NCBI RefSeq assembly: GCF_001663775.1
Contig: NZ_KV467169.1
Location: forward strand, 821,206-885,205
Reading direction: 5' to 3'
Length of the DNA: 64,000 bases
Origin: Arthrobacter sp. B6
Lineage (GTDB): Bacteria > Actinomycetota > Actinomycetes > Actinomycetales > Micrococcaceae
Shown here: piece by piece, positions 25,297 to 33,187 of the stretch
How positions within the stretch are numbered: the stretch's first letter is position 1
How the letters are laid out: every line of letters starts with the position of its first letter
The notes under the pieces: model-generated
The model's database searches: none
Told to the model about the DNA's origin: nothing
What the model saw: the letters and a program-made list of their open reading frames with translations, nothing else
Program-made: the position numbers and the translations under genes

Positions 25297-26934
25297 TTAT
25301 CCTGCGAGCCCGTGCTCGAACGCATACCTCGTGGCTGCCGCGCGGGAGGAAAGGCCAAGCTTCAGGAAGATGTTGCTGATGTGCCGGGCAACCGTTTTTT
25401 CACTGAGATAGAGCTCAGCGGCTATCGCCCGGTTGCCCTTTCCGGAGGCAACGAGCCGAAGCACTTCCGTTTCCCGTGGGGACAGCGGACCCTTGGCACC
25501 GTCGTCGGAGCCTTCCCGCATGAGCGACGCCGCCCAGGCGGCGGCCGGCGCTGCGCCCAGTTCCAGGAACTCCGCCTGTGCGGCCTCGAAGTCCATCAGC
25601 GCCGAAGGTTCATCGCCCAGGGCGCGGCACGCCCGCCCGATCAGGACCCGGCAGCGCGCGGCCTCGTAGGGCACACCTAGTTCCAGCCACAGGTTGCAGG
25701 CCTGCCGCACGGCTTGGGAGGCACCCGCCGGGTCTCCCTCAGCGAGCCGGACCGCGCCGTCGGCCTGCCCGGCAACCGCACGGACCATGGGCATGGGGCA
25801 TTCGCGGGCAAAGGCCTCCAGCTCGTCGGCGCCCTGCCGCGCCGCCGCCAGGTCAGACACTGCAAGTTCGATCTCCACGAGTGCCGGCAAAAGATTCCGG
25901 CGGGTAGCGACGTCCGCTACTCCGGCGGCCCTGCGGATCATTGACTGCGCCTGCTGCCCGTCTCCGCGTGCCAACAGGAGGAGGGCAAGTCCGGGCTGTG
26001 GCTCATACCCGCTGCGTGCTGCCTGACGGTAGGAAGCTTCGGCGGCATCGAGCTTTCCGGTGAGCCGCTGCACTTCGCCCTGCTGGTAGTAGCCGCCATA
26101 CAGCGCCTGGGGGTCGCCCCGGGTGGTACGTCCTTGCGCCGCGGCCGCAGCCTCCATCGCTTCGGCCCAGGCTCCGTGCAGCCGGAAGATCTCGGCGCGG
26201 TGTGACTGGCACTGCCCGCTGAAGGCCACCATGTCAGGGCGGGCGTTGCACCAACGGTCCAGTGCCGTCGTCCATTGCAGCGCGCGCTCCAGGTCAAAGG
26301 CCAAGTGGCAGTTGCCAATAACTGCGCAGTAGATGATTCCAGAAGGGATCGGGGATAGTTCTCCCGCCGTCACGGCCACCATGACCTCGTCGAACATCCG
26401 CAGTCCCTCGTCGGGGTGCCCGAGCATCAGGGTCGCCTGGCCCGTGCCGAGGAGGGCCAGGGCGGACACGTCTTTGTCCTGGAATCTTCGGCCGAACTCC
26501 GCAGCCCGGGAGAAGACCTGCAGGGCCCCTGCCGGATCACCGCCGTAGAGCTTGCCCAGGCCGGTGGGGAGGAGCAGCAGGCCTTGCACTGCGTCAGGCT
26601 CGGCCAATTCATCCACCAGCCTCTGGCCGCGGGCGAACCACCCCCCTGCCCGTGCCGCCTCGCCCAGGTTCATCAGCTGCATCCCCATCCAGCCGGCACA
26701 CCGGGCGGCGCCGGCGACGTCGCCTACAACCAGGTACTCCTCGTGGGCGCGGGTGAGGGTGTCCAGGCCGGCCGTCGTGTTGCCGGTCAGGATTTCGGCG
26801 ATGGCGAGCCGGTCAAGGTCCGGCGCCGGCAGTCCGCCCTTCTGGTCGGCATCACGGAAGCTCTCGAAGGCATCGGTCCAGCGGTGCTCGCGGAACGCCG
26901 ACCGGCCTTGGTCAATTCCCGTCTCAGCTGTCAT
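25297..26934 (-). CDS. LuxR-family transcriptional regulator with TPR-like repeats
   Basis: A 545-residue protein. Residues 1-470 are alanine-rich helical repeats of TPR type with no visible ATPase (no Walker A), unlike full-length LAL regulators. The C-terminal 60 residues form a LuxR helix-turn-helix: 'LSPRETEVLRLVASGKGNRA' followed by 'LYLSEKTVARHISNIFLKLG'. The ATG at 26934 is fixed by GGAGG 4 nt upstream. The PQ-loop/monooxygenase pair lies 95 nt downstream on the same strand and is a likely target, an inference from position only. Inducer unknown. Confidence 0.88.
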   Translation of the reverse strand: MTAETGIDQGRSAFREHRWTDAFESFRDADQKGGLPAPDLDRLAIAEILTGNTTAGLDTLTRAHEEYLVVGDVAGAARCAGWMGMQLMNLGEAARAGGWFARGQRLVDELAEPDAVQGLLLLPTGLGKLYGGDPAGALQVFSRAAEFGRRFQDKDVSALALLGTGQATLMLGHPDEGLRMFDEVMVAVTAGELSPIPSGIIYCAVIGNCHLAFDLERALQWTTALDRWCNARPDMVAFSGQCQSHRAEIFRLHGAWAEAMEAAAAAQGRTTRGDPQALYGGYYQQGEVQRLTGKLDAAEASYRQAARSGYEPQPGLALLLLARGDGQQAQSMIRRAAGVADVATRRNLLPALVEIELAVSDLAAARQGADELEAFARECPMPMVRAVAGQADGAVRLAEGDPAGASQAVRQACNLWLELGVPYEAARCRVLIGRACRALGDEPSALMDFEAAQAEFLELGAAPAAAWAASLMREGSDDGAKGPLSPRETEVLRLVASGKGNRAIAAELYLSEKTVARHISNIFLKLGLSSRAAATRYAFEHGLAG

Positions 26935-27050
26935 CTGGCCTCCGTTCGGATACCAACCCCCACCCTGCCTGTCCGCCGCATGCTGGGCCCGGCGGCAGTT
27001 AAGCGCCACGGTACGCCCGCTGGAGAACCGGCACAAGCGGGCCGAAGGTG

Positions 27051-28574
27051 CTAGGAACGCAGCAGCGTACGCAGCGTCTGGATGGTATCGGCTTCCAAAG
27101 CCGTCTTGTCGTTGCGGTAGCGCTTGACCCGTGCGAACCGCAGCGCGATTCCGCCCGGATAACGCGAGGACTGCTGCACGCCGTCGATGGCGATTTCGAC
27201 GACGGTCACGGGCTCCACCCATACGGTACCCGCCGTGCGCCGCACCTCCAGCTCCTGGAACCTTTCGGTCTGCCAGCGCAGCAGCTCGTCAGTAAGGCCT
27301 TTGAATGTCTTTCCCACCATCACGTAGCCGCCGGGTTCGCCGAACTCGCCGGTGGTGTCCAGGGCTCCGAGGTGCAGGTTCGAGAGCAGCCCGGTGCGCC
27401 GTCCCGAACCCCATTCGCAGGCGAGGACCACCAGGTCGTAAGTGAGCACAGGCTTCACCTTGATCCAGTTTGAACCGCGCCGGCCGGCCGCATAGGCGGA
27501 TCCGACGGCCTTTACCACCACGCCCTCATGGCCCGCAGCGAGCGCTTCACGGGACACTCTCTCAGCAACAGCAGCATCTGCCGTGACTTCCCCCGGGATC
27601 CGGTAGCCCGGCGCGATTCTCTCAAGCACCGCGATGCGCGTGGACAGCGGCTCCTCGAGCAGGTCGCGTCCGTCGATGTGCAGCACGTCGAAAAACCACG
27701 GATGCAGCACCGTGCTGCGCGCGGCGTCCGCTCCGAAGCGCGACATGGTCTGCTGGAACGGCCGCGGGCCGCCGTCCTCGTCGAGGGCGAGGGTTTCGCC
27801 GTCGAGGATCACATCGTGCACCGGCAGTCCGCGCACCACGTCCACCACCTCGGGCAACCGGTGGGTCACTTCGGCGAGATTGCGTGTATAGATGCGCACC
27901 TCGCCGCCGGCGCGGTGCACCTGGATGCGCGCGCCGTCGAGCTTGTATTCCACGGAGGCCTCCCCCGTGACTTCCAGCGCCGCGGCAGCGCTGGCGGCGG
28001 TGGCGGCGAGCATCGGCTGCACGGGACGGCCGACGACGAGGCCGACGGCGTCAAGCTCGGCTGCCGTACCTGTGATGGCCAGCAGCGCGGTCCCGCCGAG
28101 GTCACCGGAAAGCATCGCCGCGCGGCGTACGGCATCGACGGGCCGATCGGCTGCGCGGGCGACCGCGTCCGTCAGTACCCCCTCAAGGGCACCGGTGCGC
28201 AGTTCACCGAGCAGCACGCCTGCGATAAACGCCTGTTCGTGCTCGGTGGCTGCCGCCGTGAGCGTCCGGAGTGTTGCCCCGCGTTGGGCGGCCGATCCAG
28301 CCCCTGCCGTGACGAGCAGCCGGTCCAGCGCAGCATCGAGGTCGGCGACGGTAAGGCTCGGCTCGGCGGCCGGCTCGCCCATGGCCGCTGACATGCCGCG
28401 CCAGCCGATCCCTACCCGGCCCTGCCGCGGCTTGGCGATGAGAAGGCCCACCGCCGTCGCAATCTCCGCAGGCTCGAGCCTGCGCAGCAGGTCTGCCAGG
28501 GCATCGACCTTCGCGAGCCGTGAACGGGTCGACGCGACGGCATCCGAGGTCCTCACGAGCTCGTCGAGCAGCAT
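27051..28574 (-). CDS. ligB: ATP-dependent DNA ligase (LigB type)
   Basis: A 507-residue ligase, the same length as Mycobacterium tuberculosis LigB. An N-terminal DNA-binding domain (1-200) precedes the adenylation domain with the nucleotide-accepting lysine K211 in 'EYKLDGARIQ'. Later motifs include 'ILDGETLAL', 'HEGVVVKA' and 'WIKVKP' (motif V), followed by an OB-fold end. It seals DNA nicks with ATP and is accessory to the NAD-dependent LigA. It diverges from the reductase gene at 28634, and both have a CAGACT box exactly 6 nt before the ATG. Confidence 0.93.
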   Translation of the reverse strand: MLLDELVRTSDAVASTRSRLAKVDALADLLRRLEPAEIATAVGLLIAKPRQGRVGIGWRGMSAAMGEPAAEPSLTVADLDAALDRLLVTAGAGSAAQRGATLRTLTAAATEHEQAFIAGVLLGELRTGALEGVLTDAVARAADRPVDAVRRAAMLSGDLGGTALLAITGTAAELDAVGLVVGRPVQPMLAATAASAAAALEVTGEASVEYKLDGARIQVHRAGGEVRIYTRNLAEVTHRLPEVVDVVRGLPVHDVILDGETLALDEDGGPRPFQQTMSRFGADAARSTVLHPWFFDVLHIDGRDLLEEPLSTRIAVLERIAPGYRIPGEVTADAAVAERVSREALAAGHEGVVVKAVGSAYAAGRRGSNWIKVKPVLTYDLVVLACEWGSGRRTGLLSNLHLGALDTTGEFGEPGGYVMVGKTFKGLTDELLRWQTERFQELEVRRTAGTVWVEPVTVVEIAIDGVQQSSRYPGGIALRFARVKRYRNDKTALEADTIQTLRTLLRS

Positions 28575-28580
28575 GGCACC

Positions 28581-28627
28581 AGTCTGCCATGCGGGCTCTG
28601 GACAGCACCGGAACGCAGTTCCAGACT
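28581..28627. promoter_or_regulatory. Divergent leaderless-type promoters of ligB and the reductase gene
   Basis: CAGACT occurs on the minus strand at 28581-28586 and on the plus strand at 28622-28627. Each is 6 nt before its ATG (28574 and 28634). The first base departs from TANNNT, so these are weaker predictions. Confidence 0.45.
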
Positions 28628-28633
28628 GTACGC

Positions 28634-29233
28634 ATGGGAATCATCGTCGCGAACCTTTTCCTTACCCTTGATGGCGTCTATCAGGCGCCGGGCGGCCGCG
28701 AGGAGGACCCCGAGGGCGGATTCGCTTACGGTGGCTGGCAGGCGCCAGTGTCCGATGACGAGGCCGGCGCGGCCATCGGCGCCGAGATCGAACGCATCGA
28801 CGCCCTGCTCCTCGGCCGGAAAACCTACGACATCTTCGCCGCTTACTGGCCCCACCAGTCTGACGACATCGGTGGCAGGCTCAACCGCGTGCCCAAGTTC
28901 GTCGTTTCCAGCACCTTGACTGCGCCGAGCTGGGAAGGCACCACGGTGCTGCCGGATGCCGCGGCCGCGGGCCGGCTCCGGGAAGAGTACGACCAGGTCC
29001 ACATGTTCGGCAGCGGCGTCCTGATCCGTTCACTGCTGGCGGCAGATGTGATCGACCGCCTCCACTTCTGGCTCTATCCGATCACCCTCGGGCAGGGCAA
29101 GCGCCTCTTCGACGCCGGGACTGTCCCCGTTTCCTTCCGGCTCGCCGAGCCGGCGCGAACGTTTCCGAAGGGAGCGGTGTCGCTGGTCTACGAGCGTGCG
29201 GGCGATGTCGAGACGCAGGAGATGACGACGTAG
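28634..29233 (+). CDS. Dihydrofolate reductase-family (RibD C-terminal domain) protein
   Basis: A 199-residue protein of the RibD_C/DHFR-like reductase family, common as stand-alone genes in Actinobacteria. It opens with 'NLFLTLDGVYQAPGG', carries 'LLLGRKTYDIFAAYWP' near residue 56, and the NADPH-binding 'MFGSGVLIRSLLAADVIDRL' near residue 119. The true substrate is unknown; annotation as DHFR would be wrong because a folate-binding pattern is not evident. No ribosome-binding site is present; the ATG is supported by the CAGACT box. A bidirectional terminator separates it from groEL. Confidence 0.88.
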   Translation: MGIIVANLFLTLDGVYQAPGGREEDPEGGFAYGGWQAPVSDDEAGAAIGAEIERIDALLLGRKTYDIFAAYWPHQSDDIGGRLNRVPKFVVSSTLTAPSWEGTTVLPDAAAAGRLREEYDQVHMFGSGVLIRSLLAADVIDRLHFWLYPITLGQGKRLFDAGTVPVSFRLAEPARTFPKGAVSLVYERAGDVETQEMTT

Positions 29234-29271
29234 GGCAAGAACCGGCCCGTCCGCCTCGTCCAAGGAAGTAC

Positions 29272-29306
29272 AAAAAACCGGCCCAGCGGATGCTGGGCCG
29301 GTTTTT
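29272..29306. terminator. Bidirectional intrinsic terminator between the reductase gene and groEL
   Basis: A perfect 10-bp stem (CCGGCCCAGC / GCTGGGCCGG, loop GGAT) is flanked by AAAAAA on one side and TTTTT on the other, so it forms a terminator on both strands for the two convergent genes. Confidence 0.9.
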
Positions 29307-29323
29307 GTGCGGTGACTTGCAGG

Positions 29324-30934
29324 CTAGTGGCTGTGCCCTGCGTGCTCGTCCTCTTCAGCGGGCTTCTCCACCACGAGGGTCTCGGTGGTGAGGACCAGCG
29401 CGGCGATGGACGCTGCGTTGCGCAGTGCTGCACGGGTGACCTTGACGGGGTCGATGACACCGGCGCCGATCAGGTCCTCGTACACGCCTGACTTGGCGTT
29501 GAAACCGTTGTTGGTTTCGAGCTCTGCAACCTTGGCCGTGACAACGTAACCGTCGAAGCCCGCGTTCTGGGCGATCCAGCGCAGCGGCTGGACCAGGGCG
29601 CGCCGGACGATGCCCACCGCGGCTGCGGCGTCGCCGTCGAGGGCCTTGACTGCGGGGTCCTCGTCGAGTGCCTTCAGGGCGTGGATCAGCGCGGAACCGC
29701 CACCGGCCACGATGCCTTCTTCGAGGGCGGCGCGGGTGGAGGACACTGCGTCCTCGATGCGGTGCTTCTTTTCCTTCAGCTCAACCTCGGTGGCTGCGCC
29801 AACCTTGATCACGCCGATGCCGCCGGCCAGCTTGGCCAGGCGCTCCTGGAGCTTTTCCTTGTCCCAGTCGGAGTCAGTGCGGGTCAGCTCGGCGCGCAGC
29901 TGGGAAACCCGGGCTGCGACGTCTTCTGCGGAACCGGCGCCGTCAACGATGGTGGTGTTGTCCTTGGTGACCGTGATGCGGCGGGCAGTGCCCAGCACCT
30001 CAAGGCCAACGGTGTCCAGGCTGAGGCCCAGCTCCGGGGAAACAACCTGCGCACCGGTGAGGGTGGCGATGTCCTGCAGCATGGCCTTGCGGCGGTCGCC
30101 GAAACCCGGGGCCTTGACGGCAACCACGTTCAGGGTGCCGCGGATACGGTTGACGATCAGCGTGGAGAGTGCTTCGCCTTCAACGTCTTCAGCAATGATG
30201 AACAGCGGCTTGGAGCTCTGCAGCGCCTTTTCCAGCAGCGGCAGGAAGTCCTGGACCGAGGAAATCTTGCCCTGGTTGATCAGGATGAGGGCGTCTTCGA
30301 GGACGGCTTCCTGGCGTTCTGCGTCGGTGACGAAGTACGGGGACAGGTAGCCCTTGTCGAACTGCATGCCCTCGGTGAGGACCAGCTCGGTCTGGGTGGT
30401 GGAGGATTCTTCGATGGTGATGACACCATCCTTGCCGACCTTGCCGAAGGCCTCGGCCAGGAGCTCGCCGATCTCATCGCTCTGCGCCGAGATGGCTGCA
30501 ACGCTGGCAACCTGGGTGCCTTCAACGGGGCGGGCGTTCTCCAGCAGGCGGGCTGCAACGGCTTCGACGGAAACTTCGATGCCACGCTTGATCTGGCCGG
30601 GAGCAGCGCCGGCAGCAACGTTGCGCAGGCCCTCCTTGACCAGGGCCTGTGCCAGCACCGTGGCGGTGGTGGTGCCGTCGCCGGCAACATCGTTGGTCTT
30701 GGTGGCTACTTCCTTGGCCAGTTGGGCGCCAAGGTTCTCGTACGGGTCATCCAGCTCAACTTCGCGGGCAATGGTGACGCCGTCGTTGGTGATGGTGGGT
30801 GCTCCCCACTTTTTGTCGAGGACAACGTTGCGGCCGCGGGGGCCGAGCGTCACCTTGACAGTGTTGGCGAGCTTGTCGATGCCGGCTTCAAGAGACCGGC
30901 GCGCAGCGTCGTTAAACGCAAGCTGCTTTGCCAT
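29324..30934 (-). CDS. groEL: Chaperonin GroEL with histidine-rich C-terminus
   Basis: A 536-residue 60-kDa chaperonin subunit. The ATP-binding 'DGTTTATVLAQALV' (near residue 86) and 'TLGPRGRNVVLDKK' are intact, as is the whole equatorial, intermediate and apical layout. The C-terminus ends 'EEDEHAGHSH', the His-containing tail typical of actinobacterial GroEL1, not the GGM tail of GroEL2. It lies 77 nt behind groES and has a GAAAGGA ribosome-binding site. Actinobacteria usually carry a second groEL elsewhere. Expression should follow the CIRCE-controlled groES promoter. Confidence 0.96.
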   Translation of the reverse strand: MAKQLAFNDAARRSLEAGIDKLANTVKVTLGPRGRNVVLDKKWGAPTITNDGVTIAREVELDDPYENLGAQLAKEVATKTNDVAGDGTTTATVLAQALVKEGLRNVAAGAAPGQIKRGIEVSVEAVAARLLENARPVEGTQVASVAAISAQSDEIGELLAEAFGKVGKDGVITIEESSTTQTELVLTEGMQFDKGYLSPYFVTDAERQEAVLEDALILINQGKISSVQDFLPLLEKALQSSKPLFIIAEDVEGEALSTLIVNRIRGTLNVVAVKAPGFGDRRKAMLQDIATLTGAQVVSPELGLSLDTVGLEVLGTARRITVTKDNTTIVDGAGSAEDVAARVSQLRAELTRTDSDWDKEKLQERLAKLAGGIGVIKVGAATEVELKEKKHRIEDAVSSTRAALEEGIVAGGGSALIHALKALDEDPAVKALDGDAAAAVGIVRRALVQPLRWIAQNAGFDGYVVTAKVAELETNNGFNAKSGVYEDLIGAGVIDPVKVTRAALRNAASIAALVLTTETLVVEKPAEEDEHAGHSH

Positions 30935-31011
30935 GGTTGTGTCCTTTCAAGACAGAACCCCGCGCAGCTGACCAGCGGAATGCATGATCAGCGGCACGGG
31001 GATCCAAAGAG

Positions 31012-31308
31012 TTACTTTACGACGATCGCCAGGACGTCGCGGGCGGACAGCACGAGGTACTCGGTGCCGCTGTGCTTGACTTCGGTTCCGCCGTACTTCG
31101 AGTAGATAACGACATCGCCTTCAGTAACGTCCAGGGGAACGCGGTTGCCGTTGTCGTCAAAGCGGCCGGGGCCTACTGCGACAACTTCGCCTTCCTGCGG
31201 CTTCTCCTGCGCGGAGTCCGGGATAACCAGGCCGGAAGCCGTGGTCTGCTCGGCTTCGAGCGGGCGGACAACAATACGATCCTCAAGAGGCTTAATAGAG
31301 ACCGACAC
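31012..31308 (-). CDS. groES: Co-chaperonin GroES
   Basis: A 98-residue 10-kDa chaperonin that caps GroEL. The start 'SIKPLEDRIVVRPLEAE', the mobile loop 'QTTASGLVIPDSAQEKPQEG' and 'VIYSKYGGTEVK' are canonical. The GTG start has GGAGAGG 5 nt upstream. It is the first gene of groES-groEL. Two CIRCE elements in the promoter region show HrcA control, so the operon should be induced by heat or misfolded protein. Confidence 0.97.
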   Translation of the reverse strand: MSVSIKPLEDRIVVRPLEAEQTTASGLVIPDSAQEKPQEGEVVAVGPGRFDDNGNRVPLDVTEGDVVIYSKYGGTEVKHSGTEYLVLSARDVLAIVVK

Positions 31309-31420
31309 TCGGACCTCTCCTTCTACGTCAGCAAATTCATGGACTGGAGAGCTGCTTCGCCGTGGCTGGCAAACCGTCGTCGCGGTGCCGGCAGCAGCCT
31401 GGCTGGCAGCTCTTCATGTA

Positions 31421-31447
31421 TTAGCACCCTCCTAGGGAGAGTGCTAA
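31421..31447. promoter_or_regulatory. CIRCE element 1 (HrcA operator)
   Basis: Arms TTAGCACCC and GAGTGCTAA around a 9-nt spacer; the consensus is TTAGCACTC-N9-GAGTGCTAA, so one base differs. It lies just downstream of the predicted transcription start of groES. Confidence 0.92.
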
Positions 31448-31452
31448 TGATG

Positions 31453-31482
31453 ACTCTATGTAAGGGGTTAGCACTCGGTCAA
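31453..31482 (-). promoter_or_regulatory. groES-groEL promoter
   Basis: On the minus strand TTGACC (complement of 31477-31482) and TAGAGT (complement of 31453-31458) are 18 nt apart. The -35 box lies inside the spacer of CIRCE element 2, so HrcA binding would cover the promoter from both sides. Confidence 0.65.
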
Positions 31483-31494
31483 GGCGAGTGCCAG
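31468..31494. promoter_or_regulatory. CIRCE element 2 (HrcA operator)
   Basis: Arms TTAGCACTC and GAGTGCCAG around 9 nt; the second arm has two differences from consensus. It overlaps the -35 region of groES. Confidence 0.85.
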
Positions 31495-31517
31495 AATTTT
31501 GCCTCGGGTGAACAGGC

Positions 31518-31904
31518 TCAGCGCCCGGCGAGGTCGTCGAAATCGACGTCTTCGTCGCCCTCATTGCCCGCATCGCCGCCGTTGCCCCGCCGAAGGTACA
31601 GGACGACGGCGCCGGCTACTGCGGCCAGCAGGGAGATCACCAGGAGGATAACGCCGCCAAGCCTGGCACCGGAATAGAGGTCCCTGATCTCGCGTGCCTC
31701 GTCGGTGGCGTCCTGGATGTCGTTGCCGCCCACTGAGTACACCGTCGCGTTGAAGGTATCCAGGAAGAAGATGATCACCAGCAGCGCGGTGCAGACCACC
31801 GCCACAGCAACTCCCGCTATCAGAGCGGGGCGGGCGAATTTCACCAGGCCCGGGTCGCTTGGATGTGGCTGTTCGGACGGCTGTAGGCCTGCGCTGTCTT
31901 CCAT
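31518..31904 (-). CDS. Small membrane protein with two transmembrane segments
   Basis: A 128-residue protein with two predicted membrane segments (about residues 27-48 and 84-104) joined by an extracytoplasmic loop ('NATVYSVGGNDIQDATDEAR') and an acidic cytoplasmic tail ('GNEGDEDVDFDDLAGR'). No family recognised. The ATG at 31904 is preferred to a longer form because a TAGGGT box lies 7 nt upstream and the longer N-terminus overlaps the promoter of the divergent gene. It lies next to, but reads away from, the CIRCE region, so control by HrcA is not expected. Confidence 0.7.
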   Translation of the reverse strand: MEDSAGLQPSEQPHPSDPGLVKFARPALIAGVAVAVVCTALLVIIFFLDTFNATVYSVGGNDIQDATDEAREIRDLYSGARLGGVILLVISLLAAVAGAVVLYLRRGNGGDAGNEGDEDVDFDDLAGR

Positions 31905-31911
31905 GCCATCA

Positions 31912-31951
31912 ACCCTATCGGCATCCCGCCGTGGCGCTCCTCCACTACGCT
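31912..31951. promoter_or_regulatory. Divergent leaderless promoters
   Basis: TAGGGT on the minus strand (31912-31917) is 7 nt before the ATG at 31904; TACGCT on the plus strand (31946-31951) is 7 nt before the ATG at 31959. Only 54 nt separate the two start codons. Confidence 0.6.
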
Positions 31952-31958
31952 TGAACCC

Positions 31959-33185
31959 ATGGCTCAAGCACCGCAGGACCAGATCGCCCCATTGCTCACG
32001 AGCGAAGGCTGGGACCTGCTGGCGTCCCTTGGCCCCTACCGCGAGGACACCTCGTTCGAACTGAATTCAACGCTCCGCAAGGCCGGCCACTCCCCCGCCC
32101 TGGTGTCCGCGGTCCTCACCCAGTCCCGGCTCCGGACCAAGGCCGAACTGAAGTTCGGCGAATTTGCCCGGAGCATGCTCTTCACGCAGGCCGGGCTGGA
32201 GCAGGCCACCCGCCTGAACGTTGCCGCCCGGCACGCCGAACGTTTTGCGCAGGCCGGCATCAGCCACGTTGCCGACCTGGGCTGCGGGCTGGCCGCGGAT
32301 TCCCTGGCACTTGCCTCGATGGACATCACGGTCACGGCGGTGGAGATGGACGAGACCACCGCCGCCTGCGCCACGGTGAACCTCATCCCGTTTCCCAACG
32401 CCACCGTGGTGCACTCCGATGCGATGTCAGTCCCCCTGGACGGAATCGACGGCGTCTGGCTGGATCCGGCACGCCGCGTCACCTCGACTTCCGGGACGAA
32501 GCGGATCTGGGATCCTGAAGCCTTCTCGCCGCCCCTGTCCTTCGTGGAGTCGCTTGCGGCGTCCGGCCGTGCAGTAGGCGTCAAAATGGGCCCGGGCATG
32601 CCACATGAATCGGTGCCGGCGGACTGTGAGGCGCAGTGGGTCTCCGTGGGCGGCGACGTCACCGAAGTGACGCTGTGGTTCAACGCGGTGCGCAGGCCAG
32701 GGATCCGCAGGGCAGCACTGCTCCTGGGCCCGCAGGGGGCCGCCGAAATCACCAGCGCTGAGGATTTCGACGGCGGTCCGGCCGCGCCGGTGGGCGCGGC
32801 AGAGGGCTACCTGTACGAACCTGACGGCGCCGTAATCCGCGCGGGACTGGTGGCCGACGTCGCCCTTCAACTGGGCGGGCACCTGGTGGACGAGCACATC
32901 GCCTACATCTGCGCGCCCGAACTCGTGGACACGCCCTACGCCAGGGCCTACAGGGTCCTGGACGTCATGCCGTACAACGTCAAGGCACTCAAGGCCTGGG
33001 TCAAGGACAACGGAATCGGCGTGCTGGACATCAAAAAGCGCGGCACGTCCGTCACCCCGGAAGAACTGCGGAAGCAGCTTCTTGCCGGGGGCAAAGCCGG
33101 CAGGAAGGCCGGAAACAAAACAGCCACCCTGGTCCTCACCCGCATCGGGGAGGATCGGGTGGCCATCGTGGTGGAACCGGTCTGA
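31959..33185 (+). CDS. Class I SAM-dependent methyltransferase with THUMP-like domain
   Basis: A 408-residue protein. The SAM-binding motif 'VADLGCGLAADSLAL' lies near residues 103-117 and the acidic strand end 'AVEMDETTAA' follows. 'VWLDPARR' near residue 165 sits where the catalytic motif of RNA/DNA N-methyltransferases would be. The C-terminal part (from about 330; 'YNVKALKAWVKDNGIGVLDI KKRG'-like, read in short pieces) matches the THUMP-like domain found in this actinobacterial family. An RNA methyltransferase role is likely but the target is unknown. Start set by a TACGCT box. Confidence 0.85.
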   Translation: MAQAPQDQIAPLLTSEGWDLLASLGPYREDTSFELNSTLRKAGHSPALVSAVLTQSRLRTKAELKFGEFARSMLFTQAGLEQATRLNVAARHAERFAQAGISHVADLGCGLAADSLALASMDITVTAVEMDETTAACATVNLIPFPNATVVHSDAMSVPLDGIDGVWLDPARRVTSTSGTKRIWDPEAFSPPLSFVESLAASGRAVGVKMGPGMPHESVPADCEAQWVSVGGDVTEVTLWFNAVRRPGIRRAALLLGPQGAAEITSAEDFDGGPAAPVGAAEGYLYEPDGAVIRAGLVADVALQLGGHLVDEHIAYICAPELVDTPYARAYRVLDVMPYNVKALKAWVKDNGIGVLDIKKRGTSVTPEELRKQLLAGGKAGRKAGNKTATLVLTRIGEDRVAIVVEPV

Positions 33186-33187
33186 CG

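Noticed and set aside
29681..31105. 474-residue plus-strand gene opposite groEL
   Set aside because: Antisense shadow of groEL; no ribosome-binding site, and the composition mirrors the groEL codons.
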